NCBI GenBank assembly: GCA_012744275.1
Contig: JAAYIE010000060.1
Span: forward strand, 1 to 64,000
Direction of reading: 5' to 3'
DNA length: 64,000 nucleotides
Source of the DNA: Desulfobulbaceae bacterium
Lineage (GTDB): Bacteria > Desulfobacterota > Desulfobulbia > Desulfobulbales > Desulfobulbaceae
The notes under the pieces were generated by a model that saw nothing but the letters and a program-made list of their open reading frames with translations, searched no databases and was not told the origin of the DNA. This document shows, piece after piece, positions 15,169-24,895 of the stretch. Each line of letters opens with the position of its first letter. Positions within the stretch are counted from its first letter, which is position 1. A program made the position numbers and the translations under genes.

Positions 15169-16851
15169 GTGCGTATCTTGATGCTATCTTTGCAAGCGCG
15201 TGTACTGGGTGGGATTTGCATGCTGTTCTTTATTGCCGCTTTGCTCAGCGGGACGGCCCTGGCAATGGAGTCGGCGGGTCAACAGCAGAGGAGGGTAGTT
15301 TTTTTACCCTTCACAATTGAGGTGGAACAAGCACCGGCGCATCTCCGTACCGGCTTGGCCAGTGTGCTTGCCAGCCGGGTTGCCACCCGTGCGCGTATTG
15401 TTGCCATCACCCAGGGCAGTCCTACTGAGCAGATGCAGCGGGCACTGCAGGGGGGTGATTTCACAGCATTCAATCGTCTGCTTGCAGAAACAGGAGCAGA
15501 TTATCTTGTGCTCAGTTCCTTTGGCCCCAGTGCGGCCCAGTACGAAGTGGCAAGCTATGTCTTTTTCCGCAATACCGGTGCGCCCCCCCGGAAAGTGAGC
15601 CGTTTTCTTAGTAACGCCGATGACCCGCTGCCGGCTGTTGATGAACTTGCTTCAGATATCAGTGCGGTCATTGCGGGAAGAAGTACCGCAGCCAAGACCC
15701 TTGGCGGAGCACGACAGGACAGCATCTCGCCCTTTACTTCCGCGCATCCGGAGCGCGCCTATCGGGAGAATGTCCTGGCCCAGACGGTGTCCGGGCTTGA
15801 GATGATTGACGGCAACTTCAAACTGGTGGAAAGCCTGCGCAGCAGGCCCATGGACGTAGACCTGCTTGATCTCAACATCGGCGATATCGACGGTGATGGA
15901 GTACAAGAGCTTGTCCTTTTAGGGAAAAGGAGCTTGCAGGTTTACCGCTATGAGGAAGGCCGCTTTATCCAGGAATTTACTCAAGACCTGCCGGGTCACC
16001 TTAATCACCTTGCCATCACCCTGGTGGATGCCAACGCAAACGGGGTGCCGGAGATATATGTTGGTGCAAGTAATGGCAACCTGGCGGCATCTTCTATTTG
16101 GGAGTGGCGGAATGGAGGGCTGCAACGTCTGGAAGAAAACGTTCCTTATTATTTGTATGCGCTTTCGTTGGCCGGCGGGGAGGCCATGCTGCTGGGGCAG
16201 TCGCCACCGGCCAAAGAGGCGAGCGGAGGCCCGATCCATCTCATGCGTTATGAAAATGGACGCCTGCTGCCATCCGGCACTACTCTGCCGCTCCCTTCAG
16301 GTTACAATATATACGATGTAGCCCCAACTGACTTAGACGGTGACGGTAAGCTGGAAATCGTTGCCATTAATCGGCAAAACCGGCTGCAGGTGTTCAACTC
16401 GACCGGGACACTACTTTGGACCAGTGCGGATGAATATGGCGCCAGTCGCAGCTTCTATGGCACCTTGTCTGCGGTTTCCTCGGTGGTGCAGCAACCAACC
16501 TATCTGCATACACGTATCGTTGTTGCTGATATTGATCTCGATGGTATAAACGATGTACTGGTAGCTAAAAACCGGGCAGTAACAGTGCCGTATATGCCCA
16601 ACATCCGCTATTTTGAAGGCAGTTCTCTTGCCGGACTCAAGTGGGAGGAGCGTGGTTTGCGTGTGCTTTGGGAAACACAGCGCATTCCTGGCTATGTTGC
16701 TGGCTATCAGCTGCTGCCCGATCCTGTCGACCCATCGCGCTTGCAGCTCTTTTTTGCGGAAAGTGAAAACGCATCTCTGCTGCAATTTTGGAGCAACGCC
16801 AACACCCTCCTGCACCGCTTTGTTCTGTCGGTTCGTGCAGGCACTCCTTAA
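15169..16851 (+). CDS. Exported FG-GAP/VCBS repeat protein
   Basis: The 560-residue protein has a signal helix (about residues 8-32, LGGICMLFFIAALLSGTALA). An alpha/beta domain follows (about 40-160, RVVFLPFTIEVEQAPAHLRTGLASVLASR), resembling the TolB/FlgO-like N-terminal fold. The rest is a beta-propeller-like region with Ca-binding FG-GAP motifs: DIDGDGVQEL, DANANGVPEI, DLDGDGKLEI and DIDLDGINDV. The role is unknown; such proteins act at the cell surface or periplasm. GTG 15169 sits 8 nt after AGAGG and is preferred to GTG 15160. A GC-rich hairpin (CCGGCC/GGCCGG, about 15120-15140) lies upstream. Confidence 0.75.
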   Translation: MRILMLSLQARVLGGICMLFFIAALLSGTALAMESAGQQQRRVVFLPFTIEVEQAPAHLRTGLASVLASRVATRARIVAITQGSPTEQMQRALQGGDFTAFNRLLAETGADYLVLSSFGPSAAQYEVASYVFFRNTGAPPRKVSRFLSNADDPLPAVDELASDISAVIAGRSTAAKTLGGARQDSISPFTSAHPERAYRENVLAQTVSGLEMIDGNFKLVESLRSRPMDVDLLDLNIGDIDGDGVQELVLLGKRSLQVYRYEEGRFIQEFTQDLPGHLNHLAITLVDANANGVPEIYVGASNGNLAASSIWEWRNGGLQRLEENVPYYLYALSLAGGEAMLLGQSPPAKEASGGPIHLMRYENGRLLPSGTTLPLPSGYNIYDVAPTDLDGDGKLEIVAINRQNRLQVFNSTGTLLWTSADEYGASRSFYGTLSAVSSVVQQPTYLHTRIVVADIDLDGINDVLVAKNRAVTVPYMPNIRYFEGSSLAGLKWEERGLRVLWETQRIPGYVAGYQLLPDPVDPSRLQLFFAESENASLLQFWSNANTLLHRFVLSVRAGTP

Positions 16852-16927
16852 AACTTCATATTTTCCTTCTGTTTGTCAGGGAATTGTTCAGGCTGTGTAA
16901 AAAAAATTAAACCGGAGTAAAAAAAAC

Positions 16928-16956
16928 TTGACTTAGTTGTTTGTGCTTTCTACGAT
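16928..16956 (+). promoter_or_regulatory. Sigma-70-type promoter of the porin gene
   Basis: TTGACT (16928-16933), a 17-nt spacer and TACGAT (16951-16956) lie about 70 nt before the porin start, in an otherwise empty intergenic region. Confidence 0.65.
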
Positions 16957-17028
16957 GCAACTACCTGATTTTAAGTATGCGCTCCGCAATAAGGGGCAGC
17001 ATGAACTACAAGCACAAGGAGAAAAGAA

Positions 17029-18303
17029 ATGAAGAAGATTCTCGTTGCAAGTGCCGCACTCATGATTGTAGCGGGCGCAGTCAGCACTGCCCCGGCTGCT
17101 GAAGTAAAACCAGGCGTGCAACTCAGCGGTGATGCCCGTGTTCGCGCTGTGTACAGAGACGATTTTGATTTTGGCAACAGTGACAAATCTGGTGAGACCT
17201 ATATGGACTCCCGCGTCCGCCTCAACGTCAAGGGAACCGCTGCCGGCGGTGCCTACGCCATCGGCCGTATCCGTCTGCAGGACCACAGATTCGAAGACAT
17301 TGACACCGATAATGCTGCAGGAGCAAAAAGGGAAGATGGCAATATCTGGGTTGACAAGGCATACCTTGGTATCCCCTTTAGTGACAACTTCACCCTGGAA
17401 GCCGGTAAGTACCGCGTTACCTATGGTACCGGTTTCTTTTACGAAGACCTGAACCTGGCCGGTGTGCGTGGTATCATTAAGGCTGGTAATGCTGAGATCA
17501 ACCCCTTTATCGAGTGGATGTCCGAGGGCCAGAGTTCCAAAATCAAGGCAGATAAGAACGATGATAACGACTCCATCCGTATGGGTGCCAACGTTTCTGC
17601 TGATTTTAATGAAAACTGGAAGGGTGGTGTACTGGTTGCCTACCAGACAGACGACCGTACCCAGTTCCTGACCGACGAAGATGGCGTGGGCTACAACATG
17701 GAGCCCAACGAGGGTTGGCTTGCTTCTGTCTATTTTGAAGGTAAGCAGGGTAATTTTGGTCTGGCCGGTGAATTTGCCTACAACGACGGTGATCTGCACG
17801 GTTTCAACCAGGCCCGGGATGACAACAACGATGACTACAAAGACAGCATCGGTGGTCCGGATGATGGCTATGGTGGTTACCTCCAGCCTTCCTACACCAT
17901 TGACGCCCTGACCCTGGCGCTCAACGTTGGTTTTACCATGGACGGTTTTATAGCTGACCCGGTGTTTGGTTTTGTCATGATTGGTCAGGACCACTCCCTC
18001 ACCGTCACCAGTGTGGGTGACCATGGTGACTGGCTGTGGGCCGGCTTTATTGCCAAGTATGCCATCAGCGACAGCCTGAGTGTGACTGGTAATCTGGTGT
18101 ATGCTTCTGTTGATGGCTGGTCTTCAACAGGCTTGGATTCGCTTGAGGATGTTATCGAAGTTTCTGGCGTATTGGACTACACCATCAGCAAGGGGGCGAC
18201 CTTTTCCTGGTTTGCTGGAGCCCTTTTTCCTTCCTTCGAAGACTCCACTGTTAACGATGATCCTGCAGTGGGCACCTACGGCAGGCTGCAACTTAAGTTC
18301 TAA
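17029..18303 (+). CDS. Outer-membrane beta-barrel porin
   Basis: This 424-residue precursor has a Sec signal peptide (residues 1-24, cleavage near APA-AE). A long series of alternating amphipathic strands ends in the C-terminal aromatic RLQLKF, the usual BAM recognition signal. Loops are very acidic (NDDNDSIR, RDDNNDDYKD), suggesting cation preference. It begins behind AAGGAG, has its own promoter and a strong terminator, and is rich in preferred codons, so it is probably abundant. The family is the general porin/alginate-export-like barrel type of Desulfobacterota; the substrate is unknown. Confidence 0.85.
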   Translation: MKKILVASAALMIVAGAVSTAPAAEVKPGVQLSGDARVRAVYRDDFDFGNSDKSGETYMDSRVRLNVKGTAAGGAYAIGRIRLQDHRFEDIDTDNAAGAKREDGNIWVDKAYLGIPFSDNFTLEAGKYRVTYGTGFFYEDLNLAGVRGIIKAGNAEINPFIEWMSEGQSSKIKADKNDDNDSIRMGANVSADFNENWKGGVLVAYQTDDRTQFLTDEDGVGYNMEPNEGWLASVYFEGKQGNFGLAGEFAYNDGDLHGFNQARDDNNDDYKDSIGGPDDGYGGYLQPSYTIDALTLALNVGFTMDGFIADPVFGFVMIGQDHSLTVTSVGDHGDWLWAGFIAKYAISDSLSVTGNLVYASVDGWSSTGLDSLEDVIEVSGVLDYTISKGATFSWFAGALFPSFEDSTVNDDPAVGTYGRLQLKF

Positions 18304-18330
18304 GCTGAATTCAGGACTTTCCTGATATGT

Positions 18331-18365
18331 AAAAAACGGCCTCCTTTTCAGGAGGCCGTTTTTTA
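18331..18365. terminator. Strong, probably bidirectional terminator
   Basis: A perfect stem ACGGCCTCC/GGAGGCCGT has an A run on the left and a T run on the right. It ends the porin transcript and could also stop the opposing kinase transcript. Confidence 0.9.
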
Positions 18366-18463
18366 TTTGCTTGCGGGAGGTGTAATGAAGTGCAAACGAA
18401 TAGCGAATGGCGCCTTGCTTCCATCCCTTGTGGAAACAGGTATTGCTGCAGGCCGTCAGTGCG

Positions 18464-20293
18464 TCAGTGATGCACAGGTAGCCAGATTCTGGCCTGGGCT
18501 CCGCCAGTGGCAGTGTCGTTGCTTAAGCTGAGTTCCCCACCATGATCCCTGAGCACACGTTGTACCAAGGATAGCCCCAAGCCGGTTCCTATGGTTTTGG
18601 TGGTGAAGAAAGGATCGGTTACATTTTCAAGAATGGGCGCACTGATGCCGCCACCAGTGTCCAGAATAGAGAGGCTGACGCCTCCGTCGGTTGGAGCAAT
18701 CTGCAGGGTCAGGGTACCGCCTTGCGGCATGGCGTCAATGGCATTGGCAAGCAAATGCACCAGTACCTGCTGGATCAGCTTTGGATCCAGTTCAAGCTGC
18801 GGGGTGTCTTGATGGAAGTCGTATACGGTGATGATCTCGTGCCGTATCAGATCTTGCTGATAGAGGCGTACGGCGTTGCGGGCCAATTCTGCAAGCGAGA
18901 CGGTTTCGTACACCGGTTGGATAGTCTCTGCAAAACGGGCCAGATCTGCCAGTGTTTTTTCCACCTTTTCCACTTCGGTAATCATCATGTCCAGAAATTT
19001 TTGCAGACTGCTATCGGTAATTTTGCGACCAAGCAGGCGGGCAGTGCCGCCGATGGCGGTAAGGGGGTTCTTGATGCTGTGGGTGAGTTGCGCTGCCATG
19101 TGGCCAAGGGCCGAGTAACGGCCGGCTGTTACCAACATGTCTTTGTTTTTATGTAATTCTTTCGTCATTTTTTCCAGCTCTACCACCTTGCTTTGCATGG
19201 CCTGATAAAGGGTACCGTGTTCGATGGCAAGGCTTGCCTGGCTGAGGAAACTCTCCAGGGCGTGCAGCTTTTCTTGGTCAAAGGGGCAGCGGTTGATGAA
19301 GTTATCTACAATAATGGCACCCAATGAGCGCCCAGAAGAGTAGAGCGGTGCAATGACGAAGCTGTCTTCTTGTAGTAGTTGTATCAGATCCGGGGGAACC
19401 GGATACTCTGCCTGGCCGTTTTGAACAGGGATAATCCGACGCTGTGTCACCGCGCGTATCACAATGTGTTCTTTCTGTGCGGCGTCGATACGGATGGACT
19501 GGACAAGACGAGTAATACCCGGGTCACCTGCTGTGGAGGTGCGGCAGTTCTCTAAAAGATCGTCCAAAGTGAGATGCCGAGCCTGCATATCCTGCCAGAT
19601 CGCATTTCCCTCCTCCAGATTCATCGGACCGATGGCGTATCTGCCGGTCAACGCCTTGCCATCTTCGCTGAACAGGGTAAGAAAGGCGCGGTTGAAACCC
19701 AATCCCTCGTGGGCGGTAAGACCTGTGAGGATAGCCCGCATGAGCATGTCGAGGCTGGTGATGCTCAGGTAGGCCGTGTTCATTTTGATAGTGAGGTTGT
19801 GGGCGCGCTCAATACGTTTGCGCGCATTCTCTAACTGCGCTTGGTATATTCTGCTGCGAAGCGCCAAACGACGCTTTTCCAGTACCCGGCGCAGAATAGT
19901 GAGAAGATTGCCGAATTGAACTGGCTTGGTCAGGTAGTCATCGGCCCCATGGCGGAGGCACAAAAGTGCAGTCTCCAGACTGGCTGCGGCAGTGAGCATG
20001 ATAATAGCAGTATCTGGGCTGCTGTTTTTCAATTCAGGCAACAGGCTAATGCCATCGGCGTCTGGAAGACCAATGTCTAAAATAACCAGAGCAACGCTGT
20101 GGGTGCGCAGGCGCTGCCGCAGTTCTTCTGCCGAGTTGGCACCAATTGCCGCAAGGCCATGCTCCTTGAGGAAAAGCACCAAAAGCTCAGTGATGTCGGC
20201 CAAATCATCGACAACAACTATAACTTCGTTGCTCTCCAGCAGTTCATTGTCCGCCAGGGTGAGCGTGTGTGTTCCGACTGTTTCAGTATACAT
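18464..20293 (-). CDS. Sensor histidine kinase with N-terminal receiver and GAF domains
   Basis: This 609-residue cytoplasmic signalling protein has no membrane segment. Residues about 24-140 form a receiver domain: DD pair at the start, phospho-acceptor Asp in LVILDIGLPD, Lys in YLTKP. A helical linker is followed by a GAF domain (about 190-365). A HisKA domain has its phospho-His in LTHSIKNPLTAIGG. The HATPase_c domain has N box LLANAIDAMPQGG, G1 DTGGGIS, F box DPFFTTK and G2 GTGLGLSLVQ. The receiver-first order suggests it takes input from another kinase and acts as a relay. No cognate regulator is adjacent. A candidate promoter lies at 20337-20366. Confidence 0.9.
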   Translation of the reverse strand: MYTETVGTHTLTLADNELLESNEVIVVVDDLADITELLVLFLKEHGLAAIGANSAEELRQRLRTHSVALVILDIGLPDADGISLLPELKNSSPDTAIIMLTAAASLETALLCLRHGADDYLTKPVQFGNLLTILRRVLEKRRLALRSRIYQAQLENARKRIERAHNLTIKMNTAYLSITSLDMLMRAILTGLTAHEGLGFNRAFLTLFSEDGKALTGRYAIGPMNLEEGNAIWQDMQARHLTLDDLLENCRTSTAGDPGITRLVQSIRIDAAQKEHIVIRAVTQRRIIPVQNGQAEYPVPPDLIQLLQEDSFVIAPLYSSGRSLGAIIVDNFINRCPFDQEKLHALESFLSQASLAIEHGTLYQAMQSKVVELEKMTKELHKNKDMLVTAGRYSALGHMAAQLTHSIKNPLTAIGGTARLLGRKITDSSLQKFLDMMITEVEKVEKTLADLARFAETIQPVYETVSLAELARNAVRLYQQDLIRHEIITVYDFHQDTPQLELDPKLIQQVLVHLLANAIDAMPQGGTLTLQIAPTDGGVSLSILDTGGGISAPILENVTDPFFTTKTIGTGLGLSLVQRVLRDHGGELSLSNDTATGGAQARIWLPVHH

Positions 20294-20336
20294 ACAAGCA
20301 TGTCTTTAAGGAGCATTTATGTCCAATTTATAACGC

Positions 20337-20366
20337 TTTGTACTGTGCGCATGACCTTTTTGTCAA
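20337..20366 (-). promoter_or_regulatory. Candidate promoter for the sensor kinase
   Basis: On the minus strand TTGACA (20361-20366), an 18-nt spacer and TACAAA (20337-20342) lie about 45 nt upstream of the start. Confidence 0.45.
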
Positions 20367-20482
20367 GAGTAGCCGGTACTTCTTGAGACAGGAAAAATTT
20401 GCTACTCAGATCCCAACATGGTACTAAGACGACGAGGCTTGTTGCAGGAGCAACGATACCACTTCACAATTGACGACATCCC

Positions 20483-20917
20483 TTGAGCGCAACCGCTTTT
20501 TCCCATATCCAAGATCGCAGCACCACTGGTGCGGAGCCCGATGCAGCAGTCATGCGCGTCGTTATCGCCGATTTTCTTGATCTTGGGCTGGTAGAAAACA
20601 TGATTTCTCTGTGCAGGCAGGAGCCATGGCAAATTGCCGTAAGTGCCGATTTAGTGACAGATGAGCGCCTGCGGGTCAGGCTGGGAGTGGCAGTCCTTTT
20701 CGAGGAGCTACAGACCTTTTGTCCAGAGGAATTGGCCCGGGCTGTACCTGTTCTGGCCGGTCATTGCTGCCATCCGCAGGCCTGGGTCAGAGGCGAGGCT
20801 GCAACCCTTTTGGCGTTAACCGGTTTGCCTGAGGCCTTGTCATTCTTGCAGAAACTGCAAAACGATCCATCCCCTCAGGTGGTGGAACTGGTTCGAGACT
20901 TGTTGCATCATGCCTAG
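20483..20917 (+). CDS. Small HEAT-repeat-like protein
   Basis: This 144-residue all-helical protein contains HEAT/armadillo-like pairs: DERLRVRLGVAVLFEEL, HPQAWVRGEAATLLALTG and DPSPQVVELVRDLLHH. Such folds mediate protein contacts; the partner is unknown. The gene overlaps the start of the DinG-type helicase by 8 nt, so the two are probably translationally coupled. The TTG at 20483 is kept because the residues just before the internal ATG (20552) look like part of the helical fold, but the ATG remains possible. Confidence 0.6.
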   Translation: MSATAFSHIQDRSTTGAEPDAAVMRVVIADFLDLGLVENMISLCRQEPWQIAVSADLVTDERLRVRLGVAVLFEELQTFCPEELARAVPVLAGHCCHPQAWVRGEAATLLALTGLPEALSFLQKLQNDPSPQVVELVRDLLHHA

Positions 20918-22919
20918 CATGCTTGAGATTTTCGGAGAACATGGCCTGTTGGCGGGCAATGTTCCTGGCTTTGTCCACCGGCCCGGTCAATTGTTGATGG
21001 CTGAGGCGGTTGAGCGTTTGCTTGCTGGCGAAGAGGATCGGCAGGATCTGGGCTTTGATGATGATGCGGGCCTTTCAGACTGCTCCTGCATGACGGTGGA
21101 GGCGGAGACCGGTCTTGGTAAAACCCTGGCTTATCTGATTCCCGCGGTGTGCAGTGGCAAGAAAGTAATTATTTCCACCAACACGCGCAATCTGCAGGAT
21201 CAGATACTGCACCGCGAGATTCCGCTCATTAAACGCTATCTAGCCCCCGAACTGCAAGCCATCTGTGTCAAGGGTAGGCAAAATTATATTTGTCTTTATC
21301 GCTGGCATCAGCACCTGGCCAGCCAGCGCGACGGCTTGTTCACGGATACAGCCCAGGAAAAAATTGATACCTGGATTCAACTAACCCGCCACGGTGACCG
21401 GGCTGAACTCGCGTGGCTTTCCGGCTCATCTCCTCTCTGGCAAAAAATTTGCTGCCAGAGTCATTTTTGCCTGGGCAGTTCCTGTCCCGAGGCGACTGTT
21501 TGTTTCCTGAGCCAGCTGCGCCGCGATGCCGCCAGCGCCGATCTTCTGGTAGTAAACCATCATCTGCTCTTTTCAGATTTGGCAGTGCGGAGCACGGGTT
21601 TTGGCGAAGTATTGCCACGGTACGAAACTGTCTTGTTTGATGAAGCGCATCATCTGGAGAACGTGGCCACCACCTTTTTTGGCCGAACCTTTTCCAGGCT
21701 GCAGAGCATTGACCTGGCAGGAGATATCGAACGAAGTGCCCAGGCCGAACTGGCGGGCGAAGCGCAACAGGGCGTTCTTGCCACCGCTTCTGCCCTCACT
21801 GGCGTGGTCGAACGTTTTGTGCTGGCTTTTCCCAATACCAGGGGGCGTTTTCCCCTTGACTGGGAAAACTCTAAACTGACCGCAGCTGCCGCACTGGCAG
21901 AGCAATTGGCTGACCAGCTTGAGCAGGCAGCCGATTATCTGGAAGGCCTGAGTGGTCAACATAACGGAGCCTGGGAGCAGTATGGCCAGCGGGCTGGAGA
22001 ACTGGCGACCCGCCTTCGGCTCATACTGGCGGCACCAGGCGATGATCCGGCCGGGGAAAAAAACAGTTTTACTTACTGGTACGAGCGTACGGAGCGCAAC
22101 CTCAGCGTTTCGGCCACCCCGATTGAAGTGGCTGAAGATTTGCACAAAACCTTGTACAAAACGGTGCGGCACTGTCTCTTCACATCAGCCACCTTAACCA
22201 CTGGCGGAAGCTTCTCCTATTTTTTCAGTAGGATGGGTCTGGAGAAGGATACACCTTCTCTCTCGCTTGCCTCACCTTTTGATTATAAGAATCGCACCTT
22301 GTTTTACGTGCCCGAGCGCAGCTTTCCAGCCCCGGCAGACCCCGGCTATCAGCAGGCCCTGCATGCACGCTTAGAAGAACTGGTCCAGTGCGCTAAGGGG
22401 CGGGCCCTTTTGCTCTTCACTTCTCTACAGGCCATGGAGGCAGCCCACGCAAGCCTGGCAGAGCGTCTGCCCTTTCCAGTTTTCATGCAGGGGGAGGCTA
22501 CGAGGCATACTTTGCTTGAACGTTTCAGCCGGGAAATCAACTCCGTGCTTTTTGCTGTAGCCAGTTTCTGGGAAGGGGTGGACGTGCCCGGCGAATCGCT
22601 GAGTCTGGTGGTTATGGATAAATTGCCGTTTGAAGTGCCGACGGACCCGGTTATTATGGCGCGCATGCGGCGGATTGCCGACCGTGGTGGCAACCCCTTT
22701 TTCTCTTTCCAGATACCCAGGGCGATTTTCACCCTGCGGCAGGGTGCAGGGCGGCTCATGCGCACCACTGAAGACAGGGGGGTTGTTGCAGTTCTGGATG
22801 TTCGCCTGCTTACCAAGAGCTATGGCCAACAGTTTCTCAAAAGTCTTCCTCCAGGTCCCCTCACCCATGATTTGACCAGGATTGCCGATTTCTTTTCCTC
22901 TTCCATCAGGGAGCAATAA
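20910..22919 (+). CDS. DinG/YoaA-type ATP-dependent DNA helicase with Fe-S domain
   Basis: This is an XPD-family superfamily 2 helicase of 669 residues. Walker A is ETGLGKTLAY (about 66-75) and the DEAH box is LFDEAHHLENV. Between them lie Cys residues (NYICLYR, CCQSHFCLGSSC) that can bind a 4Fe-4S cluster as in XPD/DinG. C-terminal helicase motifs are FTSATL, ASFWEGVDVPGESL and RQGAGRLMR (motif VI). DinG-type enzymes unwind R-loops, D-loops and forked DNA during repair. The start ATG overlaps the HEAT-protein gene, and ispB-like follows after 9 nt. Confidence 0.9.
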   Translation: MPSMLEIFGEHGLLAGNVPGFVHRPGQLLMAEAVERLLAGEEDRQDLGFDDDAGLSDCSCMTVEAETGLGKTLAYLIPAVCSGKKVIISTNTRNLQDQILHREIPLIKRYLAPELQAICVKGRQNYICLYRWHQHLASQRDGLFTDTAQEKIDTWIQLTRHGDRAELAWLSGSSPLWQKICCQSHFCLGSSCPEATVCFLSQLRRDAASADLLVVNHHLLFSDLAVRSTGFGEVLPRYETVLFDEAHHLENVATTFFGRTFSRLQSIDLAGDIERSAQAELAGEAQQGVLATASALTGVVERFVLAFPNTRGRFPLDWENSKLTAAAALAEQLADQLEQAADYLEGLSGQHNGAWEQYGQRAGELATRLRLILAAPGDDPAGEKNSFTYWYERTERNLSVSATPIEVAEDLHKTLYKTVRHCLFTSATLTTGGSFSYFFSRMGLEKDTPSLSLASPFDYKNRTLFYVPERSFPAPADPGYQQALHARLEELVQCAKGRALLLFTSLQAMEAAHASLAERLPFPVFMQGEATRHTLLERFSREINSVLFAVASFWEGVDVPGESLSLVVMDKLPFEVPTDPVIMARMRRIADRGGNPFFSFQIPRAIFTLRQGAGRLMRTTEDRGVVAVLDVRLLTKSYGQQFLKSLPPGPLTHDLTRIADFFSSSIREQ

Positions 22920-22928
22920 GGGAACAGC

Positions 22929-23933
22929 ATGACAACTGACACAAAACAACTTCGGGTGGCAATGGCTGAGGTATCGGCCCGGGTTGAGGCGGCCATGTAC
23001 GCAGACTTGGATATCCGCCTTACCGGTTCTGACCAACTGCTGCGTGAAGTGGTTGAGTACGCTCTTTTTAGCGGCGGCAAACGGATTCGCCCTTTTCTGT
23101 GCGTGCTGGGCTCCCGCTGCTGCGGCCGAGATGATACAGATTTATACATCCTGGCAGCAGCCTTTGAATATCTGCACACAGCCACCCTCATGCACGACGA
23201 CGTTGTTGACCATGCTTCCTTGCGCCGTGGCCGGGAGACAGTCGTGCAGCGCTATTCCCTGGAAGATGCGATCTTGGCAGGTGACTGGTTGCATGCACAT
23301 AGCCTGTATGTAGTCGGCAAGCTCACTGGTGCGGACGGGCTTGATATTTTCTGCGCTGCCACCGAGGCCATGGTTAATGGCGAGTTTGTGCAAAAGCGGT
23401 TGAGCGGAGATTGCCGCGCTAGCGAGGAGGAATATTTTGCTGTTGTCAGGCAGAAGACTGGGAATCTCATTGCCTCATCCTGCGCCTTGGGTGCTCTCTA
23501 CGCAGGCGCAGAATGCGCAAAGGTGCAAAGTCTGCAACACTATGGTGAACAGATCGGTATAGCCTTTCAGATAGTGGATGACCTGCTTGATTATACTGGC
23601 AAAGGAGAATCCACCGGTAAGGAGCTGGGTAATGACTTCAAGGAGGGCAAGGTAACGCTGCCGCTGATCCGGACACTGGAGAGTGCCGACTCCGATGAGC
23701 GTCGCCGCATAGTTAAGCTCATGCAGGGTAATCGCACAGCCCCTGGGGCGCAGGAGGCTATTGTTTCATATATGCACCGTCTGGGCGGGTTCCAGTCTGC
23801 AGCCAAAACTGCGCAAAGCTATATCGACCGGGCTATACAGGCACTGGCTCCCTTTACAGCTGATCCTGCGGCCTGTTTACCCGCGGCCTTGCTGCACGAG
23901 TTGGCCTCGTTTATTCTGGTGCGGCAAAAGTAA
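22929..23933 (+). CDS. Trans-polyprenyl diphosphate synthase (IspB-like)
   Basis: The enzyme extends isoprenoid diphosphates to the long chains used for menaquinone tails. The 334-residue protein has GGKRIRPFLCVL, the first Asp-rich motif HDDVVDHASLRRG and the second motif QIVDDLLDYTG, plus KEGKVTLPLI. The residues before the first DDxxD are small or aromatic, which usually allows a long chain; exact chain length cannot be told. It lies convergent with ispH, which makes the C5 precursors. A good ribosome-binding site (AAGGGA) precedes ATG 22929. Confidence 0.9.
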   Translation: MTTDTKQLRVAMAEVSARVEAAMYADLDIRLTGSDQLLREVVEYALFSGGKRIRPFLCVLGSRCCGRDDTDLYILAAAFEYLHTATLMHDDVVDHASLRRGRETVVQRYSLEDAILAGDWLHAHSLYVVGKLTGADGLDIFCAATEAMVNGEFVQKRLSGDCRASEEEYFAVVRQKTGNLIASSCALGALYAGAECAKVQSLQHYGEQIGIAFQIVDDLLDYTGKGESTGKELGNDFKEGKVTLPLIRTLESADSDERRRIVKLMQGNRTAPGAQEAIVSYMHRLGGFQSAAKTAQSYIDRAIQALAPFTADPAACLPAALLHELASFILVRQK

Positions 23934-23951
23934 AAGCGGGCTCTCGCGCCA

Positions 23952-24893
23952 TCACTTCATTTGTTTTTGAGGGGCTTTTTTGATTTTGGTCAGGGGAAAA
24001 TGTATTGCCTCATCTTCGCCGTTCATCTCCTCGACCTTACCAGGAGCAATTGCCTGAAGACGGGCAACGACTCCTCTCACCAGGTGCTCTGGAGCTGAGG
24101 CACCTGCACTGACACCCACCCGTTTTTTATCGAGCAGCCAGTTCAACTGAATTTCGTCGGCATGGTCAATGAGATAGGCCGGAATGTTCTGGACAGCAGC
24201 AACTTCTCGTAACCTATTGGAATTGGAACTGTTTTTTGAGCCAACAATAAGAACGATGTCGCACAATCCTGCAAGACGGCGTACGGCAAGCTGCCGATTG
24301 GTCGTGGCGTAGCAGATATCGGTGCGATCTGGCCCATCCATCAGGGAAAATCGGGCACGTATAGCCGCAAGCAACTCCTTGGTATCATCAACGCTTAAGG
24401 TGGTTTGAGTAACGTAGCCGACCTTGGCGGCAGGAGGAATGGGCAGGGCCTCCACTTCCTCCGGGGAAGAGACCACATAGACCGGACCTGGAACCTGACC
24501 ACAGGTGCCCTCCACTTCAGGATGCCCTTTATGGCCCAAGACGAGGAGTGCGCATCCCTGCTCATGCAAATGGATAATGCGGCGATGCACTTTGGCTACC
24601 AGGGGACAGGTCGCGTCAATGGTTTGTAGGCGCATGGTATGGGCCTCTTCTTCCACTGCGCCCGCAACTCCATGGGCGCTGAAAATGGTGCGAGCCCCGG
24701 TCGGGATCTCTTCCAGTTCCTCAACAAAGATGGCTCCCAAGCTTTTTAGCTCATGGAGCACGTGGGTGTTGTGTACGATCTCGTGCAAAACATAGACCGG
24801 TGCTCCGAACTCGGCCAGGGCGGAATGGACCATAGCAATGGCACGGTTGACCCCGGCACAGAAGCCCCGGGGGGTGGCGAGGAGGATGTCCAT
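23952..24893 (-). CDS. ispH: 4-hydroxy-3-methylbut-2-enyl diphosphate reductase
   Basis: This is the last step of the MEP pathway, giving IPP and DMAPP. The 313-residue protein carries the three cluster Cys in GFCAGV (about 11), ATCPLV (about 97) and DICYAT (about 196). It also has HEIVHN, HKGHPEVEGT and SKNSSNSNRL, all diagnostic for IspH. ATG 24893 follows GAAGG and lies three bases inside the end of the upstream AAA/SPOR gene, so the two are coupled. The C terminus has a short basic extension. Confidence 0.96.
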   Translation of the reverse strand: MDILLATPRGFCAGVNRAIAMVHSALAEFGAPVYVLHEIVHNTHVLHELKSLGAIFVEELEEIPTGARTIFSAHGVAGAVEEEAHTMRLQTIDATCPLVAKVHRRIIHLHEQGCALLVLGHKGHPEVEGTCGQVPGPVYVVSSPEEVEALPIPPAAKVGYVTQTTLSVDDTKELLAAIRARFSLMDGPDRTDICYATTNRQLAVRRLAGLCDIVLIVGSKNSSNSNRLREVAAVQNIPAYLIDHADEIQLNWLLDKKRVGVSAGASAPEHLVRGVVARLQAIAPGKVEEMNGEDEAIHFPLTKIKKAPQKQMK

Positions 24894-24895
24894 GA